This document shows, piece by piece, positions 22,015-33,207 of a stretch of DNA of 64,000 nucleotides. The DNA lies in NCBI GenBank assembly GCA_037349315.1, contig JBAIAC010000006.1, positions 55,176,501-55,240,500 of the forward strand, written 5' to 3'. A program made the translations under genes and the position numbers. Under the pieces are notes generated by a model that saw only the letters and a program-made list of their open reading frames with translations, was not told where the DNA came from and did not search any database. Numbering within the stretch: position 1 is the first letter of the stretch; each line of letters opens with the position of its first letter. Source of the DNA: Chelydra serpentina. Taxonomy: Eukaryota > Chordata > Testudines > Chelydridae.

Positions 22015-22650
22015 TAACGGAATGTGTTCTGGCCCCTTTAGGCAGATTTACAGCTTTAGGCAACCAAGTTCTAGAACCAAGGCATTCTGGGACTTGCAGT
22101 GTAGAAGGACTATGGGAGCTGTAGGCCTCATAGCAATGTATTTGGTGTGTGTTTGTGTGTGTGTAAGTACGAAAGATAATTGGCAGGCCTATGGGGGGTG
22201 TGTGTGTGTGGGTGTGTGTCTACCTGCATTGAGAAGGACTTGCAGTTGGATCTCTCCAGGCAAAGACCCCTGAGAGGGGTTTTGGATGATGCTTAGAAGA
22301 GCAACCAAAATGCTTGAAAAAGCATCCATAGAAAGGTGTTTTCAGATAGTAACCCAAGACTGATGAGAGGATTGGAGAAAGGAAACTCCACTAAAGGGCT
22401 TTGGAAGAACTGCTTGTGAGCTCTTGTGCTGATGGGTGAAGGCTTGTTTGTTTCAATGACTTCTTATGAACCCCTGGGCCAAGGGGTGTGTTAGAGCCCC
22501 TGTCTTGAGGGATGGATGTGTTTGGACTTCCACTGGACTTTTCATTACCCTAGAAGCAAAGGAGTTTTGGCTTTGGCTAGAGGACTAAACTACCTTGTCT
22601 GGAGGAGTAAAACTGAAGCAGTGGCCCCTCCTGATGACAGAAGGGTAAGA
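22015..22650 (+). mobile_element. Possible LTR-type element
   Basis: It opens 'tgtaacggaatgtgttctgg' and carries 'gcattctgggacttgcagtg' at 22082-22101, similar to the ZNF143-type promoter motif often seen in LTRs. A GT-rich low-complexity patch follows at 22145-22220. It ends with a 'gatgacagaagggtaaga' segment resembling the U5 end at 4141. No paired ends or target duplication were found. Confidence 0.35.
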
Positions 22651-23092
22651 GATCTTCTTGCACCGAGTTATAAAATTATTTAGTAAGAGGCAAGTATATT
22701 ATTTTATTTAAGTATGAAAGTTTCAACTATGAAGCTTTCCTGCTATGCAGTAGCCCTTGTAGAAAACGTACATGGAGAAAAATAAAAAATCTTCATTATC
22801 TTTACATTGTTTTGAACTACTGCGTAGGTGACAAATTGAAAAGCTGTTTACAGATTACACAACTCCTAATACTGGTTTTAGCTAATTTGTTTGAGATAGA
22901 TGATGTATATCTTTCTCTGTGTATTTAACTCTGTATTTTCTCCATTTCTTCCCACAATTCTAATAATCAGATAACATGTATTCTTATCAGTCATTTGAAA
23001 ACTGTTATAATTCCTTTGTCATGTGGTTTTAAAGTGTGCGTTGTATTGATTTTCTGTAGCTAGTCCACATAACACCCTTTTATTGCTGCCAT
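22651..23092. other. AT-rich DNA, no feature seen
   Basis: No frame, repeat end or structured RNA was recognised. Confidence 0.4.
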
Positions 23093-23175
23093 CTGCTGGA
23101 GTTATTCATTTAGCTCGAGTGGTAGAGGTTTGTGCTTTGGTGCTGAAGGTCCTGGTTCAAACTCCCATGATGCCC
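23093..23175 (+). repeat. tRNA-derived SINE head
   Basis: There is an A-box-like 'tagctcgagtggtagagg' and a B-box-like 'ggttcaaactccc' about 45 bp later, the spacing of a Pol III type 2 promoter. The body between them does not fold as a tRNA cloverleaf, so it is called a SINE head and not a tRNA gene. Confidence 0.5.
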
Positions 23176-24084
23176 CTTGGTGGAGGTTTGTTATGCTTTG
23201 GGTCCTTTGGAAGGCCTCCTATTAGTTCCAATGTGCTTTGAATCTGTACTGTTTTTTCTTTAAGTCTTGCCAGTGGAAGACAATCTGCCTGATCCTGTTC
23301 TTGTGAAATTGTGAACACACATCTTTACCATGTGATTATGTATTTCATCAAGTTTTTTTTCTTTCATCATATGCTGGCATGTGTAGAAAGTACTCAACTC
23401 CATACATTTGTTTGTATGCCTCCCTAATCTAAACGTAAAATTTAAAAAACTCTGAGTCTCATATAAGAACATAAGTGCGTCTTGGGATGAATATATTATG
23501 CCTTCAGAGTAACCTGCAGTTGAACATGTAGTGGTTGAGTGAAGGAAGTTGACAATATAATTCAGTGTGTAGTCACTCTCAAATACGTGTATTTGAAGCT
23601 AAATAGGCTTGTGTAGTACTTAACTCCTGCTCTAGTCCTGTTGCCAGGGAGTGGCACCATTAGAGTCTTTTCTTCTTGTAAAATATCCTTTCCCAGTCAT
23701 TTATATTTACTGAGCTTTTAGTGAACCAAATAAAAAAGCAATAATATCCTGTGTCATGGTTTTTACTTCCTCATACAAACACCATAAATCATTTAAAGTG
23801 AAACCTAAACCTCTCCCTCCTGAGTAGGGTCTTATGCTACAAAGGGTCTCAAGTTTATTCCTGCCTCTTTAGAGAGGAAACTAATTGGGTACAGAACAGG
23901 GTAGCAATGTTCACCTCTTAATCAGATGTTTCAGTTGCTTTCCCTCAGGTACCCTACCCATCCATTATATAGGTCTTACGCATTCCTAAGAATGTAAATG
24001 CTATCTGGAATCTAGATTCTAAGGCCCAACACATCCAAATGAATCCCATAGGAGCAGCATGTGGTTTACTTTATATATAGCATT
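23176..24084. other. No gene or repeat seen
   Basis: Mixed AT-rich DNA without supported features. Confidence 0.4.
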
Positions 24085-24089
24085 GGTTG

Positions 24090-24921
24090 TGTCAGGGCTC
24101 CCTCCCCACTCTAAACTCTAGGGTAAAGACGTGGGGACCCGCATGAAGAGCTCCTAAGCTTATTTCTACCAGCTTAGGTTAAAACCCCCAAGGTACAAAA
24201 TTCCCTGCACCCTGAGAAATGCTTCTCTCACTGCCACCATCAAGTGTTTTAAACAGGAATCCAGGAAAGGAACCACTTGAAGTTCCCCTTCCCCCCAAAA
24301 TACACTCTCAAGCCTGTACACCCCCTTTCCTGGGAAGCTTGAGAACAATCTCCTAACCAATTGGTTACACAGTGATCTAAAAACCCACCCCCTGGGTTTT
24401 AAAACCATAGAAAACAGTCAGCTTCTTAAAAGAAGGATTTTATTAAAACAAAGAAGGTAAAATCATCTCTGTAAAATCAGGATGGTAACTATTTTACAGG
24501 GTACTCAATTTCCAAACTCAGAGGGATTCCCCCTCTGGACAAAACCTTAAAGTTACAGAAAAAACAGGAATAACCCCTCCCTCTAACACAGGGAAAGCTT
24601 ACCAAGCAAAACAAACAGAAACCTACTCGCAACGCTGACTAAACTTACTTTAGAAAAGTGAGGTTTGGTGAGAAGATGACTGGTTGAGGAGATTGATTTT
24701 CTGCAGGTACTTCTTGTTTCCCAAGATCACTCTGTCTCAGACAAAGAGCCACACACACCTTCCCCCCTCCCAAGATTTGAAAGTATCTTGTCCCCTTATT
24801 GGTCAGATGCCAGCCAGGTCAGGTGTCAGTCTGGCTACCTGCATTTCTTAACCCTTTACTGGTAAGAGGATTTTATAGCACTGCATCCGACCCTCTCCCC
24901 CTTCCCTTTATATTTATGACA
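24090..24921 (-). mobile_element. Solo LTR of an endogenous retrovirus-like element
   Basis: On the plus strand the block starts TGTCAGGGC and ends TTTATGACA, so it has TG..CA ends with a TGTCA inverted repeat. It is flanked by exact 5-bp duplications GGTTG at 24085-24089 and 24922-24926. Read on the minus strand it contains AATAAA near 24432. A single LTR with a target duplication and no internal region is the usual product of recombination between two LTRs. The 80-codon frame at 24166-24408 is inside it and is not a gene. Confidence 0.8.
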
Positions 24922-24926
24922 GGTTG

Positions 24927-25557
24927 ACTTTATATTTTCTTGACCAATGTGGACTCAATTGTGGGCTCAGGGTCTTCTGTGTATTGCTATGCTATTTCTG
25001 CTCAAATCGTGGGAAAAGATCTGAATAACGATTAATCAAAGGCCAAAATTCTTAACAAGTCGTATAATTCTGGTCAAATAATGGGGGGAAAAAATCACAA
25101 ATAATGCTGTTCATAATGAGTTATTCAGCCATCTTTAGGATTACTCATTGTTTTGCTGATGAGTAGCCAACCTTTCTTTTGTAGCTCAGAAGGGAAATTT
25201 TCACTGGTCTTGCTTTTTCTCTAGATTGAGTCTGTTTTATTTTTTATGTGGGAGTGTTTTTGCCCTTCTGGCACAAAGATTCGTAAAGCATGTAGGCCAG
25301 AAATGAAGAATAAGTCACAGAAATATTTAAACATCTAGGGCTTCCTCTGTGTTTTATGTGGCTGTGAAGCTATAGGAGTACTGGGGTATATTGGGGTAAA
25401 ACTAGACCTGTCCATATGTTAGCATAACTGTAAGAGCAAAGTGTGTGTTGAAGTATCCATTCATTGTGTAGCCTGCATACAAAATAATGACCCGATTCTA
25501 GACATAGGTCTGTGTGTGTAGATGCTTGCTTTGATGTGGCTTTCAATTGACATCAGG
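24927..25557. other. No gene or repeat seen
   Basis: AT-rich sequence between the solo LTR and the first of two small palindromic repeats. Confidence 0.4.
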
Positions 25558-25624
25558 AGCCAAATTCTCTGCTTGTGTAAATGGGTACAGATTGATCTCA
25601 TTAACATCAACAGACAATTTGGCC
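25558..25624. repeat. Short imperfect palindromic repeat
   Basis: Left 'agccaaattctctg' pairs with right 'cagacaatttggccc'. Member of the dispersed hairpin set. Confidence 0.5.
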
Positions 25625-25694
25625 CTCAGTGGTCAATTCAGCCTTTCTAATTTAAGTCTATTTTTTAAAAAAAGACAATTTTACTCCTCTTGGG

Positions 25695-25760
25695 TGAAAT
25701 CCATGGCCCACTGAAGTCAAGGGGAGTTTTGCCATTGACTTCAGTGGGGCCAGGATTTCA
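25695..25760. repeat. Short palindromic repeat, best-preserved copy
   Basis: The arms are about 26 bp. TGAAATCC and ACTGAAGTCAA match the opposite arm exactly; the few bases between them differ. The 14-bp loop is GGGGAGTTTTGCCA. Similar 'gaagtcaatgg' sequences recur at 26250-26275 and elsewhere. Confidence 0.75.
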
Positions 25761-26962
25761 TACACATACACCATTTTTTTACAGTATTCAGCTCTCTTAA
25801 TGTTTTTAACTTGTCCTAGGTTTGTTTGTTTCTTTTTTCCTCTCATCTTGTTACATCTTATACTTTCAGCTCTTTCTCATCACTTGCTCCAAAGCATTAG
25901 TCTTGGAGCAAGTGGGAGTGTGTAGCCACAGAGTTTCTCTGCGATCACACTACAGAATGCTATTCCCTGGTATGTCCTTTGATAATGTATATACAGTGTA
26001 CGTCATTGAGCTCTGAGTGGATTGACCTCTCCTACTGCTTCGCCCTTTTCCTCAACAGTTTTCTTTAGCTGTCAGTAAACCAAATTGAAACATGGGAACA
26101 ATACAAAGGGAGAAGATACCTAGGAGCTATGATGGCAGTATCAGTGAACAAGAAAGAATTGTTCAATTGGCTAATGTATCATGGGAAATGAGAAACCAAA
26201 ACTCTCTCATTTTCTAATGTTGAAACAAACAGCATAATCCAAAGTACACTGAAGTCAATGGAAAAACTCCCATTGACGCAAATGCCTTTGACACAGGCCT
26301 CCAACTCTTTTCAAGCTTTCAAAGAGATTTCTTCTGTCCATTGATTCTAAAGAAAATTCCAGATTTTTTTTAAATTGTAAGGAATAGAAATGGGGGCTTT
26401 GAATATAATAGTACCTGTCACCATAACTACTGAGGTGCTATCATACTGAAAATATACAATCCCTACAGCATGAAAAGAAACCATTACTTCTAAATATCAA
26501 ATCGCCTTCCAGATTAAGGGGCAGTTAACGCATCTAACATAGAAATAGAATCTACTAATTATGGCCCCAGTCCTGCAATCAAAGCCACACAAACTAGTCT
26601 TTGCAACTGGATAGAGTCCTGCTGAAGTCAATTCAAACACACATTGAATGAATTTAGCAATACAGCATGAGACTAAACTACTGAAATCAAGGTGGCACCT
26701 GAGTCAGGGTGAGAGGGTCCATCCACGCAGATGCTATTTGCAGATCAGGGTCTTTATATCTGCAATTAGGACCTGTCTATATCTGTCCCTGTCATCTTTA
26801 TGGATTTTTGTGGAACAGTTTGTTTAATTCAAAATGGAACAATTCAGTTTATTAGATAGAAGTTTTACCAATAACATTCAATAAACTGCTACATTTATGA
26901 CAGATTTTCTTTATTTTCTTTCGGATCGAAACCCGTGAGCTAAGTTCTATGTGATGTGATAT
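25761..26962. other. No gene; scattered palindrome-type motifs
   Basis: A half copy of the palindromic repeat lies at about 26245-26300 ('actgaagtcaatgg'). Otherwise nothing is supported. Confidence 0.4.
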
Positions 26963-27290
26963 GTCATAGATTCATATATTTTTAATGCCAAGAGGGATCA
27001 TTAGATCATCTACTCCGACTTCCTGTATAATACAGGGCATAGAATTTCACCCAGTTACTTCTGAATCGAGTCCAATATGCTTTAATCAAACAAGTTATCT
27101 CACAGAAAAACATCCAGTCTTGATCTGAAGACATCAAGAGATAGAAAATCCACCACTTTCTTTGCAAAGATTAATCATCCTCACTGTTAAAAGTGGGGCT
27201 TTATTTTTTATTTGAATTTGCCTGGTTTTAATTTATCAGAGAAAAGCATAACAAGAACAGGTGGCTGGAAGTTAAAGAGCCCCTCTGTCA
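26963..27290 (-). mobile_element. CR1 LINE 3' end with an internal inverted segment
   Basis: The plus strand starts 'gtcatagattcatat', the complement of the CR1 3' end repeat, followed by 'gggcatagaatttcaccc' and 'gacatcaagagatag', all typical of the CR1 3' region read backwards. At about 27226-27275 the sequence switches strand: 'gaaaagcataacaagaacag' and 'tggctggaagttaa' read in the CR1 sense on the plus strand (EKSITRTGGWKL), after which 'gagcccctctg' returns to the minus-strand order. This looks like an in-place micro-inversion of about 50 bp. Confidence 0.8.
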
Positions 27291-27343
27291 ACTTAAATAT
27301 AATGTATTTTGACTAAAGCTACTTCATCATCCTTGGCTCATGT

Positions 27344-27426
27344 TAGCAAAGCGCTCAAGCGTGTACATAACATTAATGGACTTGAAGTCAAATGAATTTT
27401 AAGCATGCTTAAATGCTTTGCTGAAT
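27344..27426. repeat. Short imperfect palindromic repeat
   Basis: Left 'agcaaagcgctcaagcgtg' pairs with right 'catgcttaaatgctttgct'. The centre contains 'cttgaagtcaaatg'. Same type as 56917-57007. Confidence 0.6.
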
Positions 27427-28140
27427 TTGGGGCCATAAGGTCTTTGACACAGGGACTATTTTCTTGTCTGTACAATGCCGTGCTCTTAGCACAATGGGGA
27501 TTGTTTGGGGTTCCTATGCACTTCTGTACTACTGATAGTAATATACCAACTCTGTCTTTGCTATATAGCTATCCGTTCTATCCTGTTTGAGGCATTTTTC
27601 TTTGTTTTTAGCAGAATTGTGTTGGTGTTTTGTTTTATGCTAATCACTCCAAGCTGTCATGTGTTTCCAGTTGATCTTTGTGTTTGCTTATGATTAGAGT
27701 CACACTGGGTAACCTGAATATAATTTGAGTCTTATCAAGAAAACACTGCCTGCCAATTTGTGGGAACATGGTAATATCTGTATCCAGAGTATTTACGGAT
27801 AAATAATGTTTGAGATCAGGTGGTGCATCCACATTATTCTTGATTATGGTTGAAAACTATGCTAAACAAGGGCCATCAATGGGACTAAAAAAAGTTTGTT
27901 ACTTGAAAGTTGAATTCAGATAGTAAAGAATCAATTCAAATAGTAAAGAATCAATGTAAAAATCATTGACTGTTACCTATTGCTTTGTTGAATCAGAGAA
28001 AATGCGAGGCTTAAAAAAAATGACAGCAACTGAGATGAGAGTATAAGCAAGTAGATGGGTTCTATTCTTTTCTTAGCCTATGGTGTGACTTCTCTTTTGT
28101 CCCCTCAATTCAGGCTCGATCTTGATTGAAGGCTCTAGGT
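27427..28140. other. No gene; 20-bp tandem duplication
   Basis: At about 27912-27951 a 20-bp unit, AATTCARATAGTAAAGAATC, occurs twice in tandem. No coding frame is supported. Confidence 0.45.
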
Positions 28141-28694
28141 CAGAGGTGGGCAAACTACGGTCCAGGGGCCACATCCAGCCCTTCAGATGTTTTAATTCGG
28201 GCCTTGAGCTCTTGCCAGGGAGCGGGGTTATGGGCTTGCTCCGCGTGGCTCCCGGATCAGCGGCATGTCCCCCCTCTGGCTCCTACGTGTAGGGGCCAGG
28301 GGCGGCTCTCACAATTTTGCTGCCCCAAGTAGGGGTTGCGGCCCCGCCCCTGATGTAGGCAGACGTAGCGGGGCCCCGCCCTCGATGCCTGCCTGCGTCG
28401 GGGGCAGGGCCCCGCTACATCTGCTTGTGACGCGGGCAGTCCCAGTCCGTGGCGGCAAGGGGAAAGCAGTGGACCTGCTGCCCCATTGCCGCCACGGCAG
28501 GCGAGAATGGGGTGGCAGTCCAAGTCCCGCAGCGGCAATTCGGCAGCGGGAAGAGTGGACCCGCCACCGAATTGCCACCGCAGGACTCGGACTGCCGCCT
28601 CATTCTAGCCTGCCACCCCAAGCACCAGCTTGGAAAGCTGGTGCCTGGAGCCGGCCCTGGTAGGGACAGCCAGGGGGCTCCACACACTGCCCCA
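28141..28694. mobile_element. hAT-type element (outer), interrupted by another hAT
   Basis: It starts 'cagaggtgggcaaactacgg', a common hAT terminal sequence. The outer copy is split by an insertion at 28297-28659 and resumes with 'agccagggggctccacacac', then stops near 28694 without its right end. Interior is non-coding. Confidence 0.65.
28297..28659. mobile_element. Non-autonomous hAT element nested in the outer hAT
   Basis: The left end CAGGGGCGGCTCTCA and the right end 'ctggagccggccctg' are inverted matches. The 8-bp flanks GTAGGGGC (28289-28296) and GTAGGGAC (28660-28667) differ at one base and form a hAT-length target duplication. The GC-rich interior produces many overlapping frames of 66-132 codons on both strands, none of them genic. 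Confidence 0.8.
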
Positions 28695-29872
28695 AGAATT
28701 CATGCAGAAGTGACTTTTAATTTTAAACTCCCTCTCTTATTGGAGAGATCAAGCTTATAAGCTTCCAAATGAGAATGCAGGGACTGAATCTTATAAATAA
28801 ATCCAATTTCCCCTCAGAACCCGATCTTTTTTCTAATGCAATATTTGCGTTGGTATAGTGACCTTCATCTGAAGATCTCAAAGTGCCTTGTAAAACATGG
28901 CACTTATGTAACAAAACAAACACTCATACAGAAACTGCACCTACCTTATTTATAGAAAGGTCTTTGTTAGATCCTGATACTGGACACAATATAGTAGCTC
29001 TTTATTGTTGCTGTATTAGATAAATCAGTTGTGTAGTAAAAAAAAATTCTTATTTAAATGTGAGAAATGCAGATATAATTGTCTTTATCACTCACTTGAC
29101 AGCCCTGTGAAACCACTCCTGTGCAACCAGTTCTTTGTTTACCATTTAGTAAACAAGATAATCAGCATGACCTTTTGCATGTATGTGTGTTCAGATGTGA
29201 CTATTTCCAGGAGCCATTCAATCTTCCACTTACTCTTTTTTTCCCCTTCATGCTCCAATATTTAAAAAACATACTTATCACTTACCATTATGCCTGGTTG
29301 CCAACTACAGCTTCCTATTTTTCTGGCAATTGCTGTTTCTGCTCCAGTTCCCTAATGAGTGATCCCAAGTGGCCCACTTGCAATTCACAAGCTCCACTCT
29401 TTCATGTCTAGATGAATTTCTGTCTGTGGTTCCAAACTTTTGTTTTCTGGTGCTTCATACCTTCTCAGCAGTCCTTCTATAGCTACGTAGGTGGTGCTCA
29501 GAAACAGCCCATTTGCAAGTGACCAGATCTTGTCACTTTCAGGTCCTTAGGAATCTGATTGATGTTGTCAGTGCAAGCTTCCTGTTCCAGTGCTTCTGCC
29601 AGAAAAATGGTGGAAAGAAAAAAGCGGTCATTTCAAAGCATGACCACAGTTGCCTACAGCATTGCTCTATCACCTGCTGTAATTTCATTTAACATTAAAA
29701 CTTCAGTCAGGAGCAAGCACCACCTGGCTGAATATTTCAGTCCAACCTGAGTCTCTCGGTTCTGGGGATAACTGCACATCTGTCCCCTCTGTGGGCTGCT
29801 CAAGGGCTTCCCTGTAGGTCTCAGGCTTTCAGTTGCCACCTCTCAATGGAGGGACCCATGTCTCTCTCCTTC
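28695..29872. other. No gene or classified repeat seen
   Basis: The frames at 29029-29411 and 29559-29750 are short and without recognisable content. Confidence 0.4.
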
Positions 29873-29880
29873 CATATCAG

Positions 29881-30369
29881 CAGGGCCGGTGCAAGGAAGA
29901 TTTGCGCCCTAGGTGAAACTTCCTTGCACCAACCCTGAGCCCCCCACCCCAGCCAGCCCCCCACCGGTCGCGGGAGCTCAGCCCCCCCGCCCGTGGGAGC
30001 TGAGTGGGAGGCAGGGGGGCGGCTCATTGTGGCTGCCTCCAGGCTTCCTGTTCAGCGGCTGAGCAGGGAGGTAGGGGGGCGGCTCGCCACGGCTTCCTCC
30101 ATGGCTGAGCGGGGAGGCGGGGGCAGCTCGCCGCGGCTGCCTCCCGGCTCCACACTCAGCAGGGGGGCGGCTCACCACGGCTGCCTCCCGACTCCATGCT
30201 CAGCAGGGGGGCGGCTCGCTGCAGCTGCCTCCCGGTTTCACGCTCAGCAGCGGGGCGGCTCACCATGGCTGCCTCCCGGCTCCCTGCTCAGCGGCTGAGC
30301 TGGGAGGCAGCCGTGGCGAGCCGCCCCTCAAATCCAGGTGCTCTAGGCCTAGTGATAGCGCCGGCCCTG
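29881..30369. mobile_element. Non-autonomous hAT with internal minisatellite
   Basis: The left end CAGGGCCGGTGCAAGG and the right end 'gcgccggccctg' are inverted. Flanks CATATCAG (29873-29880) and CATATCCG (30370-30377) match at 7 of 8 bases. The interior from about 30009 to 30290 is an array of six units, most of about 44 bp, around 'ggggcggctc', 'cggctgcctcc' and 'ctcagcagg'. The last segment (about 30299-30330) carries the unit in inverted orientation. Confidence 0.8.
30009..30330. repeat. GC-rich minisatellite inside a hAT element
   Basis: Six direct units, about 44-53 bp each, start near 30009, 30062, 30110, 30160, 30204 and 30248; the last three are 44 bp apart. A partial inverted unit follows. 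Frames of 101 and 76 codons over it reflect the repeats. Confidence 0.75.
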
Positions 30370-30377
30370 CATATCCG

Positions 30378-31330
30378 GGATTTAAGCTTGCAGTCCCCAT
30401 GCAATTCACTGTCACTATCCCAGTAGGTCTGACTTTAGTCCAACACCTGCAGTTTTCTCTCTCTCACGGTGTCAAGGGAAAATTGACTGACTACTAGTGA
30501 CCAGCCAGCTTACATACAGCACAATACATTTATTTTACAACAAAAGCATTACAGAGAAAAATGTCAAAACAACAGTCTATACTTATGCTAAGCTTACCAG
30601 TTGTCACCCATCTTCCTGTAGACCCTGGCAGGTTCCAATACTTCAAGCTGGGTTTTGCCTACCTGGTTACAATTTCATATTAATTTTTGGACCAAAATGA
30701 CTTGCTTCATATTCCCCCTTTATACCAAAATCCCTTTATTTGTCTGCTGGACCTTTTCAACCAGGTCTCAACTGGAATATACAATTTACCTTATCTGGAG
30801 AAGTTTACCTGTCCTGGGGTTTGCAGTATAATCCCCCCGCACACAGCTTTTAGTTCCTGGGGACCTCTGCATCCCATCCTATGGAGCTATAATACAATCT
30901 CTAGCTTACAAAGATAGATAACATTTATATGTACACAAGTTATTAAATAATTCCTTTGCCCATAGCATCTGGCACATCTCAATATAGTAGTCTTATGAAG
31001 TTTTCATGCTAGTAGTATCCCACCTCTAGCAAGTCCTGCCTTACTTATGGCAGGGAAACAATAGGCGTTAGGTTTAAATCTAAAAAGGTTTAGAGTCATA
31101 AACCAAAGTCTGATAAGTAGCGTTGCCCCTAGAAATGAAAAAGAAACACAGTGAAAAGTGTAAAAACAGAAAGAAAAGTTTTAAACTATGTGCAGAGAGA
31201 ATTATAAAGGAAAAAAGGAATTTGTAAACCTCACATGAATAACTGAAGATCGGACTGAAACAAACACTTGTGCCCTGCCCAAAGGGCATCTTACCTAGAG
31301 AAGGAAACATGAAAAAAGCAAAAGTGTGTA
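30378..31330. other. No gene or repeat seen
   Basis: AT-rich DNA between the hAT element and the next GC-rich block. Only short frames occur. Confidence 0.4.
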
Positions 31331-31893
31331 TGTGACAGGGTGGGACTCACCACCATGGCGCCTCCTGCTGGCTAGTCCAGGAATTAGCTCTGTCAGCCAC
31401 GGAGCGCCCTCTGCTGGTGTTGTCCCGTCCGTCGCCTACTCCGCTGATCTCCGGACGTGCGTTGCTCCCCGCTTGGTGACGTCCGTTTCAGAACACTGCC
31501 CTCCGGCAGTGCCCCCTAGTCCACACTCGTTCCCTTCCGAGGGGAAGGGGGCATTAACAGCAGTCTTTCAGCTCGCCTCTGCTGCAGTGGCCAACCACAA
31601 CCCACAGTCTCACCCCTCTCTGCAAGGGTATGTTGCAGTCTGATAGGGCCACTTCCCCACAGCCAGGTGCAGCACAAGAGGGGAGGGGGGACCCAGGCCC
31701 ACCCACTACTCTGGGTCCCGACCCAGAGACCCTCTAGTGGCTGCCTCTTCGCCCTCCTTCTCTCCCCTCATCTGTCCGTCCTCCCTGAGTCACTTCCCCT
31801 CTGACCCCTTGCACCCTCTAGGCCCTTCTCTCAGGGCCTGCAGTCTGGCAACTATTGGGCTGGAGCTCTCGTCTGCTCCTCCTGCCTCAGTGC
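31331..31893 (+). mobile_element. GC-rich LTR-like sequence joined to a CR1 tail
   Basis: The block starts TGTGACAGGGTGGGACTC, a plausible LTR start, and is GC-rich with CT-rich runs. At about 31894 it is abruptly followed by a CR1 3' tail. No right LTR end or target duplication was found. The 105- and 88-codon frames within it are not treated as genes. Confidence 0.4.
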
Positions 31894-31946
31894 AGGGGGC
31901 TGGATTTGTTGATCTCTCAAGGTCCCGTCCAGCCCTACATTTATAT
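31894..31946 (+). mobile_element. CR1 LINE 3' tail fragment
   Basis: 'gatctctcaaggtcccgtcc' then 'agccctacatttatatg' matches the CR1 3' untranslated end on the plus strand. Confidence 0.6.
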
Positions 31947-33207
31947 GTGCCTAAGACTTGCAAACAGACCTGTAAAGGAAAAATGTGTATTTGTACTTCT
32001 TAATGTTAGCTAACACGACCCAAATGTACTTTCCCACAGGCATAATCGGCAAGAGAAATTGTAAAAGACTTAGGTATCTATAATGATACTTTAAGTAGTC
32101 TGCAATATAAGTTATATATATATTTTATAATACATTGTTGTTAGAAAGCAAATGTTAAACTTTTTATTTAGGATAACATTATACATGTATTAAAGAGAGA
32201 GAGCAAACACAAAAGTTAAAGGAATACAGCAGAGCAGAGACATTATAGCTTAGGAGACCCAGCAGGATAATTTTGTAAAAGTTCTAGTTTATCTCATGTG
32301 ACTCTGAATTTCTTGAAACAGTTTACTTGTTCATCTTATTCATACATAAATCATCACATTTATTTTAAGTCTTTTATTCTGGTTTTATAAAGCATATATG
32401 TTTTGGCTACTGGAGTGATTCTTAACTTAATGGTACTCAATTATGTGTATTTATTTAACTGTAGACACATTGGGATATGTTCCTAACAATGTGGTCACAG
32501 GAACTTGGGGTATACGGCCCCTGAAATAACTCTTGCATCAATTTTCTCAGTTATGTCTGATTTTGAAGCTGAAAAGAAAATGCTTTTTATATTCAGAATA
32601 GTTCCCTGTAATAATGATTTGGAGAAAGCACTTGTATTATAGCTGCAACTGTAAAAGTCATGTAAGCAGGACAATTTTGTCAAAATAGGTGTAGAGAAAA
32701 AGCACTGGGAATAGACATGCTCTCACCCTAGTCTCCTCTGAAGACGGGCTGGACTCAGTTTTCACATAAAGCTATCTAAATTATCTTTAAACCCATAAAC
32801 AGGCAGTCAGACATTTAAATTTGTTTTAAAATTCTTTTAGCCAAATTTCCAGCACACACAGCACAATTCCTACCCCAGCCCAAAACCTTCAAGCACACAT
32901 GCAAACCACCTTGTATGCTATTGTATAGATAAGCACACATGCATCTCAATAAGTATATGTATTATTTTATGGATAAATCACTCCCATAAACACACACTAA
33001 AAATACAAAAAGGTTCTCGGTTATGGCTGCACACCAACAAATGAAAAAAGAAAACTGGAGCTATCAGTTGTTTAAACTGTCTCAAAGAACTAAGAAAAAT
33101 TCATTGAAGAAGCAGCTAGTTTCTCTCTGGTAGCTTCAGGGTGGCTGTATCAGTGATTACCATAGTAACAAAGAGGCCTGTTTTTAAACTAGTTTGTATA
33201 AAACAAA
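31947..33207. other. AT-rich DNA, no gene or repeat seen
   Basis: Long AT-rich stretch with a TA-rich patch near 32110-32130. No supported feature. Confidence 0.45.

Noticed and set aside
22082..22101. ZNF143-like promoter motif as a host gene promoter
   Set aside because: No exon or CpG-rich promoter accompanies it, and the motif is common in LTRs.
23093..23175. Possible tRNA gene
   Set aside because: A and B boxes are present but acceptor and anticodon stems do not form; it fits a SINE head.
28265..28760. Overlapping frames of 89-132 codons on both strands
   Set aside because: They lie in a GC-rich hAT with visible ends and target duplication; stop codons are rare there because of composition.
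29993..30298. CRISPR-like regular repeats
   Set aside because: The units are contiguous without spacers, are inside a hAT element, and the sequence is eukaryotic.
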